This document shows, in pieces, positions 53,989 through 64,000 of a stretch of DNA of 64,000 nt. The position numbers and the translations under genes are program-made. This DNA comes from Strongylocentrotus droebachiensis (Eukaryota; Echinodermata; Echinoidea; Camarodonta; Strongylocentrotidae): assembly GCA_035222895.1 (NCBI GenBank), contig JAVYIG010002531.1, forward strand, positions 106,001 through 170,000, in the 5' to 3' direction. Under the pieces are notes generated by a model. It was given only the letters and a program-made list of their open reading frames with translations, was not told the origin of the DNA and ran no database searches. The number at the start of each line of letters is the position of its first letter. The first letter of the stretch is position 1.

Positions 53989-56900
53989 CATTGGAAATAC
54001 AAATTAGACCAAGAACAGGAAATAGTTTGAGCTAAGACCAATTGTGTATTATCGTTCTTGATTCGTCAAATGATGAAGTGGCTCGCTTCATCTGTGGATT
54101 TCAGAATAATCTCAATGACATGGTTTGTCTAAAACTGAAGTTGATACAGAGATAGGAAGCAGACCCAAACATCCCAGGGTGCTTCGGGAGATCTTCAGCT
54201 TGCTTGCTGCCTCCCTAGAGTAGCCCATCAATGAAATAAAATAACAAATCAGAAATGTGCCGAGTAGAACACTAAAACGTTATCATGCAATAGGTATTAT
54301 ACTTTTTCTGGGAATATTGAGTCGTTTGATTATACATTTGAAAAGTAATGGGTACACTCTCGCTTATATTTCTATATCTCCATGCCTCTCACCATATGTA
54401 ATATCTCATCGCTATAGATTCATTGATAATGACTAATTTGCTCTGTACAAGTTGATGTGTCAATTTCTACGCTTGGCTGAAATTTAATTTATTTCTTATG
54501 TTTTATTGCTTGGCATGTATAGCAATGAAATACTTAATGCTACTCCAAGTTATATGATGGAGAAGAAAGAAGAAGACCGCAGTGCAGCTTTTTAAACAAT
54601 TTTTTTTTGCTTGTTTTCCTTTTATTTTCCATGAGTTTGCAAAACATTGAAAGATAAATCCAGTTATTTTCTTAACAGTGAAATATTTTTAATTTGTTTA
54701 TTCGGTCCTTGTTATTAATTTACAGTACTTTGTAATGATGAGCTATTACAGGTACCAGTAATTTTATCTTCTTCAATCCATAGTTTGAATACAATAGATG
54801 TTTAACATGGGTTCCTGTTGAGCCTCTCAGAACAAAGGAAATCAAAAGAAACTGCTCGAGAATTAGATGACCAAGATATATATGTGGTTTTAAAAAAAAA
54901 TCAGTGTGAAACTCAGCGAAGTGACCCACTACTTCAAAAAAGCTATGGCTCTGCTCAAGTTTTAGATACTTGTGTTTGAGTCAGCATAATATACTGTTAT
55001 TCTTCTAATTGCCAGTAATGTCTTCCTCAGAATTTCAAAAGGAATTCTCTATCATTTCTCTTTCTTGTGTGGTTTGTGAATTTACCTGTACCTCATTGAA
55101 TTGATATTTCATGTAGAGAACTCTAGCCACCCGGTATTTTAACGAATTCTTCCTTGTGTATTTAAAATTCCCTTATATTTTAAAGTTTGATAGTGCAATA
55201 CATGTACAGCAGATTATGTTTTAATATAACTTGTTTTTATTTGATTTGTGTTTCTTTTTCAGATGCATGAGAACAACTTTTTTTACTGAAATTGGGTGTG
55301 TTTCAATGTATTTGCCTTATTATGCTACCAGATGAAAGCAATTGTTTTTAATGAGTTGATTCGTTTAAGAATCAGTATGTGAATTTCTACAGGTAATAAG
55401 TGTCATATCTGTCAATGTTCTTAAAACAACTCACTAAACCATTGTGAACGTCGTGTATTTTATTCTCGTCTTTGAGAGTACTATTTTCATTTTATTGCCA
55501 TTGATTTTTACGCATGTCGAAACTTGGTTGCTGGATGTGCTTTTCTTTATTATTTTACATTTGCATGTCATTGTACAGAAAAAATGATTGAAATGAAAGG
55601 GGGGAAGGATTCAAAGATACTGTAGCTTCAAGATTTGCCAATTGGGTAGCAGTTGAAATGAAGATTTTAAAAGTATTAAAGGTTAGAGGCAAATCTGTGC
55701 AGCCAAGTGAACAGTAGTACATTGTCAAAATAGATACAAGGTCATTTTTTCTTGTTAGTGGAATGGAGGGGGAAAAATGCGATATGGAAGTTTGAGAAAC
55801 AATGTTGGATTGATGAATTAACCCCCTTGAGCCTTTATAACAGATGGCTGTTTTGTGGACGTATCATTGTGGTGTATTTTCATATCATCTGCCTTGTTTC
55901 AATGCCTTGTCAAATAGCTTTTTTTCCTCTCTCTCTTCCCTGATATTGATATGTTGTCGATGCTATTTTTTTCTCTGGAAATGTTCATTTACGTCTTTAG
56001 TATTGGCTCATCAAAATCTTCAGCATCCACCTTTACATTATAACTATAGGGCCCTGTCTTACACAGAGTTGCAATTTAATTCAAATCTATTTCAACTTAA
56101 GTTGAAATGGGTGACAATCGCAACTCTGTAGCTTACGCAAGAGCTTGGAAATTGTAAGTTTGTGATTTTTTCTAAAAGGGCTTGCGGCAGCAGTGTTCTT
56201 CTGATACATGTACTTGCATTGTGATCAAGAAAATGTGTACTATTATGTCATGTAAACTATTTTATTCAAGGAAATCTGATGGTAAGGTACCAAGTACTGC
56301 TACATAGATTAGTGTTGTCTTGTTGGTATGCATGTCATGTTAGTGACCACTTTCTCGCAAGTACTATTTCATCCAATCTCTAGAATTTTGTTGCTCCTAA
56401 CCCTTTATCTACTTTAAAGGTAATGTCATTGTTTTTGAAGAAATAAAAACATCAAAGATAGTGAATCTCTAGATTCTCTGGTGAATCGTTGCAAATACCT
56501 CCTTCAAATGTGAGCTTGAGAAAATCAGTATTGTTTGTTTGCTAAGATTTGACAAATAACTCAGGTAAACTTAGGAATCTCCATTATTTTTGTTTGTAAA
56601 CTTTGTATAAATCAAAGCTAAATTACTCTTTATCGGTACCTAGCAACTGTTTATAATCTTTGGAACAATGTAATACAAAAAGATAACTGTGATACAGGTT
56701 ATTTTTTATTTTAATTTGTGTTCTCATCAATGACATTATCTTTAATCAGGAATTTATTTATTTTACTATCAGTTTAATTTTTTTGTTGAAATTCATGACG
56801 CACATGTATCCTGTTTGTGTCAAATTTATGTATATCCGACATCATTGACGGTTTGAATTATGCAAGATTGTAATTTACTAAATTATTTTTGTATTGTGGA

Positions 56901-59000
56901 TGTGGGCAATTTTTGCACTAGTATTTTTTTGGCAAAATTGTTTTTCAAAGTTCAAACAATAATGATGATTTAAAATATAATAATTCTTAGCTTATTTGTG
57001 TTTCTACTTATTGTCAGGATTGAGATTTAAAGTCTTCTCCAATAATTAGCTTATTATGATGATTAGATAAGTAGAACAATGATGATAAGACTGGATATTT
57101 CAATACAAATAGCAGTTAATAGACTAGCAATGATGAACTATCAATGGTAATGAATTTTCACTATGAAATCCAAACACAATATCTCTGCACTATTTGTCAT
57201 GAACTACAAGAAGAGCTCTTGAGTGTGATATAGTTTCTGTGCTGTGCAAATCATTGTGAAACATTATGTACATATTTTACCGCATGAAATATGAGAATGT
57301 ACTTATGAATCTACACTCTGTGTCTCAGATGTCTGTATCATTTGAAATTCTGTGTGAAAGATTTGTCAGATACACAATACTCTTCCAGTGTACGGCCGGA
57401 TATTTATTGAACTACTTAACCTGGTAATGCCATAGAAGTACTGGCAGTGATATTGAGATATGATGTAGCAAAAATATCATGAAAGACGTTTAAACTGCAA
57501 GCGCATGCATATCATATACTACTTTTTCTCACACTGACAACTATATGTGTTTTGAACATTTTGCTTACAAATCTACCTTGTTAGGAAAAAAAAAATTGAA
57601 ATATTCATATCCAGATAAGAAAGGGAACTTTAAACCAGGCTTAAATTCAGCTCTAAGAAAGTATTGCCAGAGTCTGCTTTTCATCATTGTAACTTCAAAT
57701 TTGAAATTGAAAAAAGAAAAGAAAACAGTAAGCAAGGTGTGCAACTTGTAACCCCAATATATCAGCGTGGAAGAAATATGGTTGATGTTTTCAATATTAT
57801 CTATTTATGGTTAGATTTGCAAGAAATCTTCTCTAAATATATTATGTATTTAAACTTCTATCTTGTCATGTCAAGAAAGTTTTTATGTCTACTTCACATG
57901 GAATTACCCAGTGTAATGTGCAAATTTGAACATCTAGATATATTACATTTCATGCCTGTTTTACTCTCATAACAAAGTAGTTTTTGGTTTGACTTGAGCA
58001 GTTATTACACGAAACTGCTCAACACATACAGTTGTGTTTGTCACTTAATACACTTTTTAGAAAGCAATTTGTTACCCAGTAAATCATTGGAGATGTATAC
58101 ATTATCGATATGTCTGAAGTGTGTGATATTTGTACAATACTTCATCTAATCAAATTATCTTTGTATCAATACAGTACATGCGATGCTGTATGAATAATGG
58201 AATTGTGCGTGTCAAGAGTTATAACTATTCAACTTGATGTCATATAATATTGCTTGACTGGCAGATCTAATCAAGGATTTGTTCTGTTGAAAAGATTTAT
58301 ATTTGTATGAGGAAAAAGATGATGTAGGGCAATTATGTGCAAAGTGTGACATATGACCCTTTCCCCCTTTCAAGAATGAAAGTCTCTTGATATGGTCATC
58401 GAATAATATTTCTCTGTGGTAATACAAACATGCTATCGTGATTTCAACATTTTACATTTTGGATGAAATATATGGGGGAAAGTCATGCCGTACAGACCAC
58501 ATTGCATGCAATCAACCTGTAGTGTAATTTATACAGATCCATTTATGTATCAAAATTGTTTGAATGTTATGACATTGATATAACTGTATGATGCAACAAA
58601 TAAGACTTCAATTTTCTAAAAACTTCTTTTAAATTAGTGTATTTCACGTTTTAAGACATTTTAAAGTTACCTCTTAAATATTGAGTTCAACTAGGAAATT
58701 ACAGATATCACCATTTCTTACCATTTGAACTTGTAGATAAAAATGTAGTTTAATTCTTAGCAGATTTTATTTGTAAAATGCACACCATTGACATGCTTAT
58801 TGAATAATGCTCGTATTTTTATTTGTTTCAGTCCAAAATGGAAGAATGAAAATAGTATTTAAGAATAGATTTATATTTGGGCACCTGTAATATTGTATGC
58901 GACATATGATGCCTGTGTAATGGTTGCCACTGAGTATATGTGGAAAGAGAATGAAGGGGAGAGAAAAACTGTTGATAATAATATAAATAAAAAGTAAAAA
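53989..59000 (+). other. Probable TRAK 3' UTR with alternative poly(A) signals
   Basis: Five kb of AT-rich sequence without coding potential follows the stop codon. AATAAA occurs at 54235-54240, 56442-56447 and 58986-58991, among others, so short and long 3' UTRs are possible. TGTA-rich and AT-rich elements are plentiful, but specific binding sites cannot be claimed. A MITE lies inside at 56049-56149. The true 3' end is not visible from sequence. Confidence 0.5.
56049..56149. mobile_element. Short inverted-repeat MITE (pair member 2)
   Basis: GGGCCCTGTCTTACACAGAG then TTGC is answered by GCAACTCTGTAGCTTACGCA at the right; the centre has the palindrome ATTTCAACTTAAGTTGAAAT. Terminal GGGYCCTGTCTTA is shared with 51743-51848. 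Confidence 0.75.
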
Positions 59001-61677
59001 ATCTTAAAAATCACATATTTGATTACTCTCTAGTTCTCTGTTTCAAGTGGAATAGAAGTTGTAAGTGATGTGCCTGTAATATGCCGATTTTGTAATGTAA
59101 CCAGTTCAATGCACACGTCTGTGTTAAGAGCCTTGACATGAATTATCTAATTCACCTGTTTCAATCCTAAATTATGTTTTATTATTAGGTAGGACAAACA
59201 TGGCTTGCCCTACCTAGCAACACATACATGTACATGCAATTTGCATTCAGAGATATTGAAATGGAATTATTTGTAACAGGTGAATGCAATGATTCATATC
59301 GAGGCACTTCACAAAGATGTATTCATTAAATGTTGTCACATTACGAAAATGACTTGTTGGAAAATATTGAATAACGATCACATCAACAATATTATGATTG
59401 TAATTTTTGATAAAGAATATTGCATTTTGTCTCACCAATTCATGCATGCATCACATCTTTTCAACTGATCACTATCATCAAATTTACAAGATACTCTACA
59501 ACAAACCTTGTAGTGTACACATATATCTCTGTTTCTCTACAAACATCAACAACTCAGTAAGAAATCCATGATTGGGACATAACATTCCAAGTGATTTTTG
59601 TATACAATTTATTTGATCATTTAAAAAATATGACGTATTTGGATATATACAAAAAAAAACATGAATACAAATTTGTCTGGTAATTATTATCAAGTAGATA
59701 CAGATCAAAATTGTACATAATATTGTAAGTCTGCATCGAAGAAAATACAATCAGATATATTGTTTCTCAAAACATTCATGATAAAAAGTACAATTCTCGC
59801 AATACTTCCTTATGTTCTGTTTGAAATTTTCTTTTTTTAAGTCTCTACATGATTTTTTAATAAAAAAAGATATCGCTTCACATGATGCATTACTCAGATT
59901 GGCTAACACACACAAATGCTATACATGTCACAAAATATATGAGGGTACTATTGGACCTGCATCCATTAAAAAAACAAAAAACTGACATTTAATTCTTTGG
60001 TATTGGTCATAAAAATTGACATGATGATGATGATAACAGTGATATATCTATCATAAGCTTTATTATACATTTTTATACAGATACTAGTTATTTGCATTAA
60101 AAATATATAAGATAAATTTCCACATCCCCAAATTTATGTACATATTCATATCAATTTACTCTTTTCAGAAATATTTACGACAACAAAATTGCAATGAACA
60201 ATTCTCCAAAATTATTTGGTCCATGTTGTGATCAACATTTACATGTTTAATTACAATAATACTGACTTAATGGCTATGATGCTGGAGCAGAGGCCTATAT
60301 CAAAAGATTGGCTAATCCTTTTCAGCCACCGTTTGGAAATTAAAGGTGGAACAAATTGACCAAATAGATCGACCATTGCTCGTGTCAAAGTTATAGCTCA
60401 CCAGTATGCATAGCTACCGTTTTCTAGACATACGAGATACATACATTCAAACAGACATACATACAGACAGACAAAGATGGTACCATCTACCAAGAGCCAA
60501 AAGAGCATTAATTGATAGCTTTCACACAGACTTAATGCCCTTCCTGCTTTCAAAAGAGGTAATTATCATCTTTTAAAAATAGAATTCTTAAATGATTTGT
60601 ATACTACATTAAAATAGACACAACGATACATAAACTAACACACACATCTACAATTCAAATTTTCATCTATACATACATAAACTAATGATCGTTCTTATTG
60701 TTTAATAGGAAAAATAGAGATTTTATGATGTAAAGGAATTTGAAAATATCAATGTAAAAATATTCAAGAATCAAAACCATGACATTTTCATAAAGATTAT
60801 CGTCTTTTTCTATTTTTCTTGTGCGCCTCGGAATAGCATTGTCTAGATAGACGGCGCTATACAAATGCCTATTATTATTATTGAAGCAAATGCTACTTTT
60901 AAGTGTTTTCATTACAGCTAATATCACATTAAATGGAAGAACTTCTGTATCAATTCATAAAAATGTTTTTCGCTGAAAAGCACGATTTCAGCTGAGACGG
61001 GCATAAAACACATAAAATCCAAGACAAAGTGCATGTATGGCATCATCAGCAATTTCTAAAACGTCTTTGGTAGCAGTATTTCGATGAATTCGAGATGCAT
61101 ACCTGAATGATAACATTGAGGGAAAGTACATCGGAATGTCCATACATCGGAATTACATACATCTACATTCAACTCGGGGTGAAATCGTGTCTGAAGATAA
61201 AACTTGACATGTATGCAAAGAGACTTCTCATTGCCATTGCAGAACTAATTGATTGTTCATGATATAAGGTCTATGTAGAGATAGAATAGTAAAGGCCACA
61301 AGGTATACCATTTAATGAAGAGTTAGTGCTGTCAAAAATATATTAACATGGAAATATTAGCATTTATCGGAAGAATGAACTTGGAAATTTAGAATAATTC
61401 ATGAATCATCTTTGAAATACAATAACTTTTGGATGATTCAGGATAACAAGCAATATATTACAAATTCGAAGCTAGATGTTTAAAAAGGTGCATTTAATGA
61501 TGGATATGAATAATTTATCTAAAAATATGATGTATGTAATAGTTCAGTTCAAATCCATGACTGGTTAAGTCTTTGCAGGCGTATTCCTGGTTGAGAATCA
61601 AAAGGACGTTCACTTCATTAAGAGTCTATGGACTTAATATCTATCTGGCTCTCAATATTGGACAAGATTAGATCTGA
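59001..61677 (-). other. Intergenic sequence and probable 3' UTR of the minus-strand gene
   Basis: No ORF of note. A minus-strand AATAAA (TTTATT at 60059-60064) could end the 3' UTR of the membrane-protein gene, which would leave about 1 kb between the two convergent genes. A SINE tail (GCGCTATACAAATGCC then TATTATTATT) sits at about 60815-60890. Confidence 0.4.
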
Positions 61678-62091
61678 TCAACATTCATAATCACAGACGA
61701 CTAGCGTGTTTTGCTCCCCCTCCCCCTCGGTCGGACTAAAAGTTGGAGACATGGGTGGAGTCTGCAGGTCCATGTCTGGCATCGGGACCATCCTTGCATC
61801 CCCGTTCATCCCCTCTCCTCCAATCTGAAACTCGGGAGGGGGCGGAGGGAGGTCGTCCGGTGGAGGAGGCATGGCATAGGCATCGATCCCACCCTCTGGT
61901 ATCCCCATCTTCTCGGGGAGGTACACGGCATCGTCTGGCCCGGAGTTTAGGGGAGGCTTCTCAAGCCCGGTGTTGGGGTCGTAGTAGCCCTCGGCGGCAA
62001 GGTCATCGTCGTTCATGTAAATGTTTTCCTCGGCGTTGCCGTTCCCGTTGGCAAAGATAGGGTTCTCAAATGAAGATTGGTCAGGGGTTTC
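61678..62091 (-). CDS. Membrane protein, last coding exon (cytoplasmic tail)
   Basis: Acceptor ataattatgcag precedes GAAACC; 137 codons from ETPDQSSFENPIFA to ...LVVCDYEC and stop TGA (61680-61678). Acidic with a proline-rich centre and four to five tyrosine motifs; GC-rich codon usage stands out from the flanks, as expected for a real exon. The frame in the track that starts at 62124 includes intron. Confidence 0.9.
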   Translation of the reverse strand, partial: ETPDQSSFENPIFANGNGNAEENIYMNDDDLAAEGYYDPNTGLEKPPLNSGPDDAVYLPEKMGIPEGGIDAYAMPPPPDDLPPPPPEFQIGGEGMNGDARMVPMPDMDLQTPPMSPTFSPTEGEGEQNTLVVCDYEC

Positions 62092-63885
62092 CTGCATAAT
62101 TATAATGAGGAAGAACAAAATCAATAAGACAATGGACAGTGTTTTTGCGTATGATTTCAGCTAGTACAAACTACACATAAATTTCATTTTCAATTGTTTG
62201 ATATGATCTATCATAATTATGAATAACGTCAGAACAATGATTCGACCTAGATGAACATTGGGGCAATGAATTACTTATAAGAACAAACGGAAGACACAAT
62301 AATAGAGAGTGAGAGAGACAGAGAGAGAGAGAAGGAGGGTAGAAAGAGAAAGTGAGAGGGGGAGTGAGATATACATAGAGGGGGAGAGAAAGAAAGCAGG
62401 AGAAAGAGAAATTGAGAGTGGGGAATAGAAATAATGAACTATACAGACATGCAGGGAAGGAAAAATAAGAAAAACATATACGTTTTTTAAAAAAACAGAC
62501 CAAGAGGATGGATTGTAGGAAAGGTTGAGTATGCATGAGAATTCCCTTTTTTAATTAAAAATTTACTTATATACAAAAAGTGGATAATGGTTGAACTCAC
62601 ATATTCCTGGAAAGGTAGCTCGACATTAGTTCCTGTCCTGTAAGTCACGTGTCCCTCATTCTTTGGTGTTTTCACGATTCTACAGAAGAACAAAAGGTAA
62701 TATAAACATACGGTATGACTCATAATAAAAACTATATCAAAATCACTCAGAAAACACATTACTCTTTTGATAATCAAAGTAATTGCTCTTTTTTTGCTAC
62801 CGCTCTTGCTCTGTAATCATGTCACAAAATACGGTGTATTATATTCAATAATCATAGCTTTATTGTATTTATAAAGAATAAAAGAATAGAAAACAAAGAA
62901 AATTATACAACATCAATCAATCAAATATAAAACATCTAATGGACTGACTTTCCTACATAATTGTATGTGATACAATTTTTTTAAATTGGACATTTTTTGA
63001 ATAAAGTTGAATTAAAGTTTAATTGTATTAAAGTCAGGCACTAACAAAATATGAAAATGTCTTATCTTACCCGGTTCTTTTCCTGATAATAACAAAGACG
63101 ACTATTGCCACGATAAGAACCACAACTGCACAACCTACTGCTATACCGGCCGTCGCTCCCGCATCTACAAGTACAAAACAAAACAAAAAACAAAAAAGGT
63201 CAGTTTAAATCAAATTTATTTCAGGAACCTGTTTGCAATGCTCCATTGTAAACTAATGAAAATAGTAGAAATAGTCCATTGACTCTTGCCTACACTTGTG
63301 TGTTGCTTGCGGCAAAAGGTTATATTTGATAATTTCATGTTTTTGTTAATTCTCTTAAAAGTTATGTTTCGTTTCAATCATATTGTGTCCATGCACTGGA
63401 AGGGCTGTTTAAGAAATAAAAATCATTGTCGTTGCTATTGTCAATCTGACAATTTAAAATGAAATAAAGCGCAGGAACAAACACGTTGATAATATGTAAA
63501 TTCATTGTGGTTCTGAACCTGTTTAAATACAAGGCAAGTGAAATATTATGTCATATTGTTATAAAGTGTGGTGTAATTGCAAATTACAAAACAAATATCA
63601 AAAATATACTTTTTCTTGATATTTATGCGTTTCCATCTATTTCCATCAATAAAGGGGGGGATGTGGGAGGAGTCATTGAATATTCTGTGTCTGCTTATGT
63701 TCCTCGTTTTCCCTCTCTCTCTGCTTTTCTTTTCCATTTAGTTCCAGGAATGTGCCCCTATGCTCTTTCCCATAGCTACGACCCTGACTATAAGCATAAA
63801 GTAAAAGTAATGGTCACACTTACTCAGTCCCTCTTGTTTCAATGCCTGAGCTGCACAGTTTTCTCCGGTCCATCCATCTCTACAC
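61678..63885 (-). CDS. Single-pass membrane protein with EGF-like module (3' end of gene, partial)
   Basis: Four minus-strand exons join in phase: 63885-63824, 63164-63071, 62679-62601 and 62091-61678. In order they give the end of an EGF-like module (CRDGWTGENC), a linker AAQALKQEGLNAGA, a transmembrane helix (TAGIAVGCAVVVLIVAIVVF then VII), a stop-transfer RKR, and a cytoplasmic tail of about 165 residues. The tail has ENPIF, NIYMN, GYYDP, AVYLPEK, AYAMP and MPPPPDDLPPPPPEF, suggesting docking sites for PTB/SH2 and EVH1, WW or SH3 domains. It is the C terminus of a type I receptor or adhesion protein; I do not recognise the family (a Fat-like cadherin or other EGF receptor are guesses). The gene continues beyond the right edge. 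Confidence 0.85.
62092..62600 (-). other. Intron, GA/CT-rich
   Basis: Contains a long GA-rich (plus strand) simple tract at about 62303-62420. The 121-codon minus-strand frame here is a Leu/Ser/Phe product of that simple sequence, not a gene. Confidence 0.7.
62601..62679 (-). CDS. Membrane protein, juxtamembrane cytoplasmic exon
   Basis: 26 codons IVKTPKNEGHVTYRTGTNVE and LPFQEY between acceptor ttcttctgtag and donor gtgagt; phase 2 in, 0 out. Confidence 0.85.
62680..63070 (-). other. Intron
   Basis: AT-rich, nothing recognised. Confidence 0.6.
63071..63164 (-). CDS. Membrane protein, transmembrane exon
   Basis: Reads AGATAGIAVGCAVVVLIVAI then VVFVIIRKRTG; acceptor acttgtag, donor gtaaga. 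One clear hydrophobic helix of about 24 residues followed by RKR on the cytoplasmic side. Confidence 0.9.
63165..63823 (-). other. Intron
   Basis: No exon recognised; the 141-codon plus-strand frame at 63486-63911 crosses the EGF exon and is a shadow. Confidence 0.6.
63824..63885 (-). CDS. Membrane protein, end of EGF-like module
   Basis: One base, then CRDGWTGENCAAQALKQEGL, then one base; acceptor cgtcttatag, donor gtaagt. CxxGWxGxxC is the C-terminal signature of an EGF repeat; earlier cysteines must lie in upstream exons outside the window. Confidence 0.85.
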
Positions 63886-64000
63886 CTATAAGACGAACAC
63901 ATCAAAATTAATTTTAAGAATTTGTGTATTAAAAAAAAAAAAAAAGTGAAATACCAACAAAATAAAAAAAGTTATCCATGCTACATTGCTACATGCGAGT
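63886..64000 (-). other. Intron continuing past the window edge
   Basis: A-rich on the plus strand (an A-run at 63931-63945); no coding sequence. Confidence 0.5.

Noticed and set aside
52989-54041. 214- and 132-codon minus-strand frames
   Set aside because: Antisense shadows of the TRAK terminal exon, whose sense frame is supported by splicing and homology.
62171-62536. 121-codon minus-strand frame rich in Ser, Leu and Phe
   Set aside because: Arises from a GA/CT simple tract inside an intron of the membrane-protein gene.
1-64000. LTR retroelements, Polintons or other virus-like elements
   Set aside because: No long direct terminal repeats, capsid, integrase or polymerase-like frames were recognised.

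Overview
The window is animal nuclear DNA: AT-rich, intron-heavy, full of short non-autonomous transposons, tRNA-derived SINE fragments and microsatellites, with no prokaryotic gene layout. The repeat style (SINEs ending in a GCGCTATA-like tail followed by TATTATTATT, TTAA- or TA-flanked foldback elements, a LINE fragment), together with a single TRAK/Milton-type gene, suggests a marine invertebrate deuterostome, most likely a sea urchin. The species is an inference and cannot be fixed from the sequence alone.

About 54 kb is taken up by one plus-strand gene, the orthologue of TRAK1/TRAK2 (Drosophila milton), the adaptor that links mitochondria (through Miro) to kinesin-1 and dynein. I could place sixteen exons of the long form by GT-AG signals, unbroken phase and protein resemblance: a non-coding first exon ending at 384, a second exon at 10402-10647, a third at 15608-15838 with the conserved PEVEIISLLEEQ segment, then a shared body of thirteen exons from 36913 to the stop codon at 53986-53988. 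Two further exons carrying their own ATG (23825-23897 and 31739-31832), and a weaker third candidate (29382-29451), all end in the same phase and would join the shared exon at 36913, so the gene probably has several promoters and N-terminal isoforms. The isoform starting at 23825 would be about 1046 residues. The long form is puzzling: its only in-frame ATG in exon 2 meets a TAG after five codons.

From 53989 to about 59000 lies AT-rich sequence that fits a long TRAK 3' UTR with several AATAAA signals. From 61678 to the right edge, on the minus strand and convergent with TRAK, are the last four coding exons of a second gene: the end of an EGF-like module, one transmembrane helix and a tyrosine- and proline-rich cytoplasmic tail. 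Its 5' part lies outside the window.

The introns hold most of the unexplained structure: at least two TTAA-flanked elements (1002-1368, 4826-5364), two TA-flanked elements (11285-11861, 15013-15311), foldbacks at 25222-25301 and 25763-25938, two related hairpin elements at 47037-47271 and 48719-48896, another pair at 51743-51848 and 56049-56149, a tRNA-Ser/Leu-like sequence at about 25627-25705, a perfect 149-bp duplication inside an ATC microsatellite, a degenerate telomere-like tract, and an A-B-A-B tandem duplication of the end of TRAK exon 10. No prokaryote-style system, CRISPR array or virus-like element was found. The most interesting signals are the multiple alternative first exons, the start-codon puzzle of the long form, and the exon-10 duplication array.
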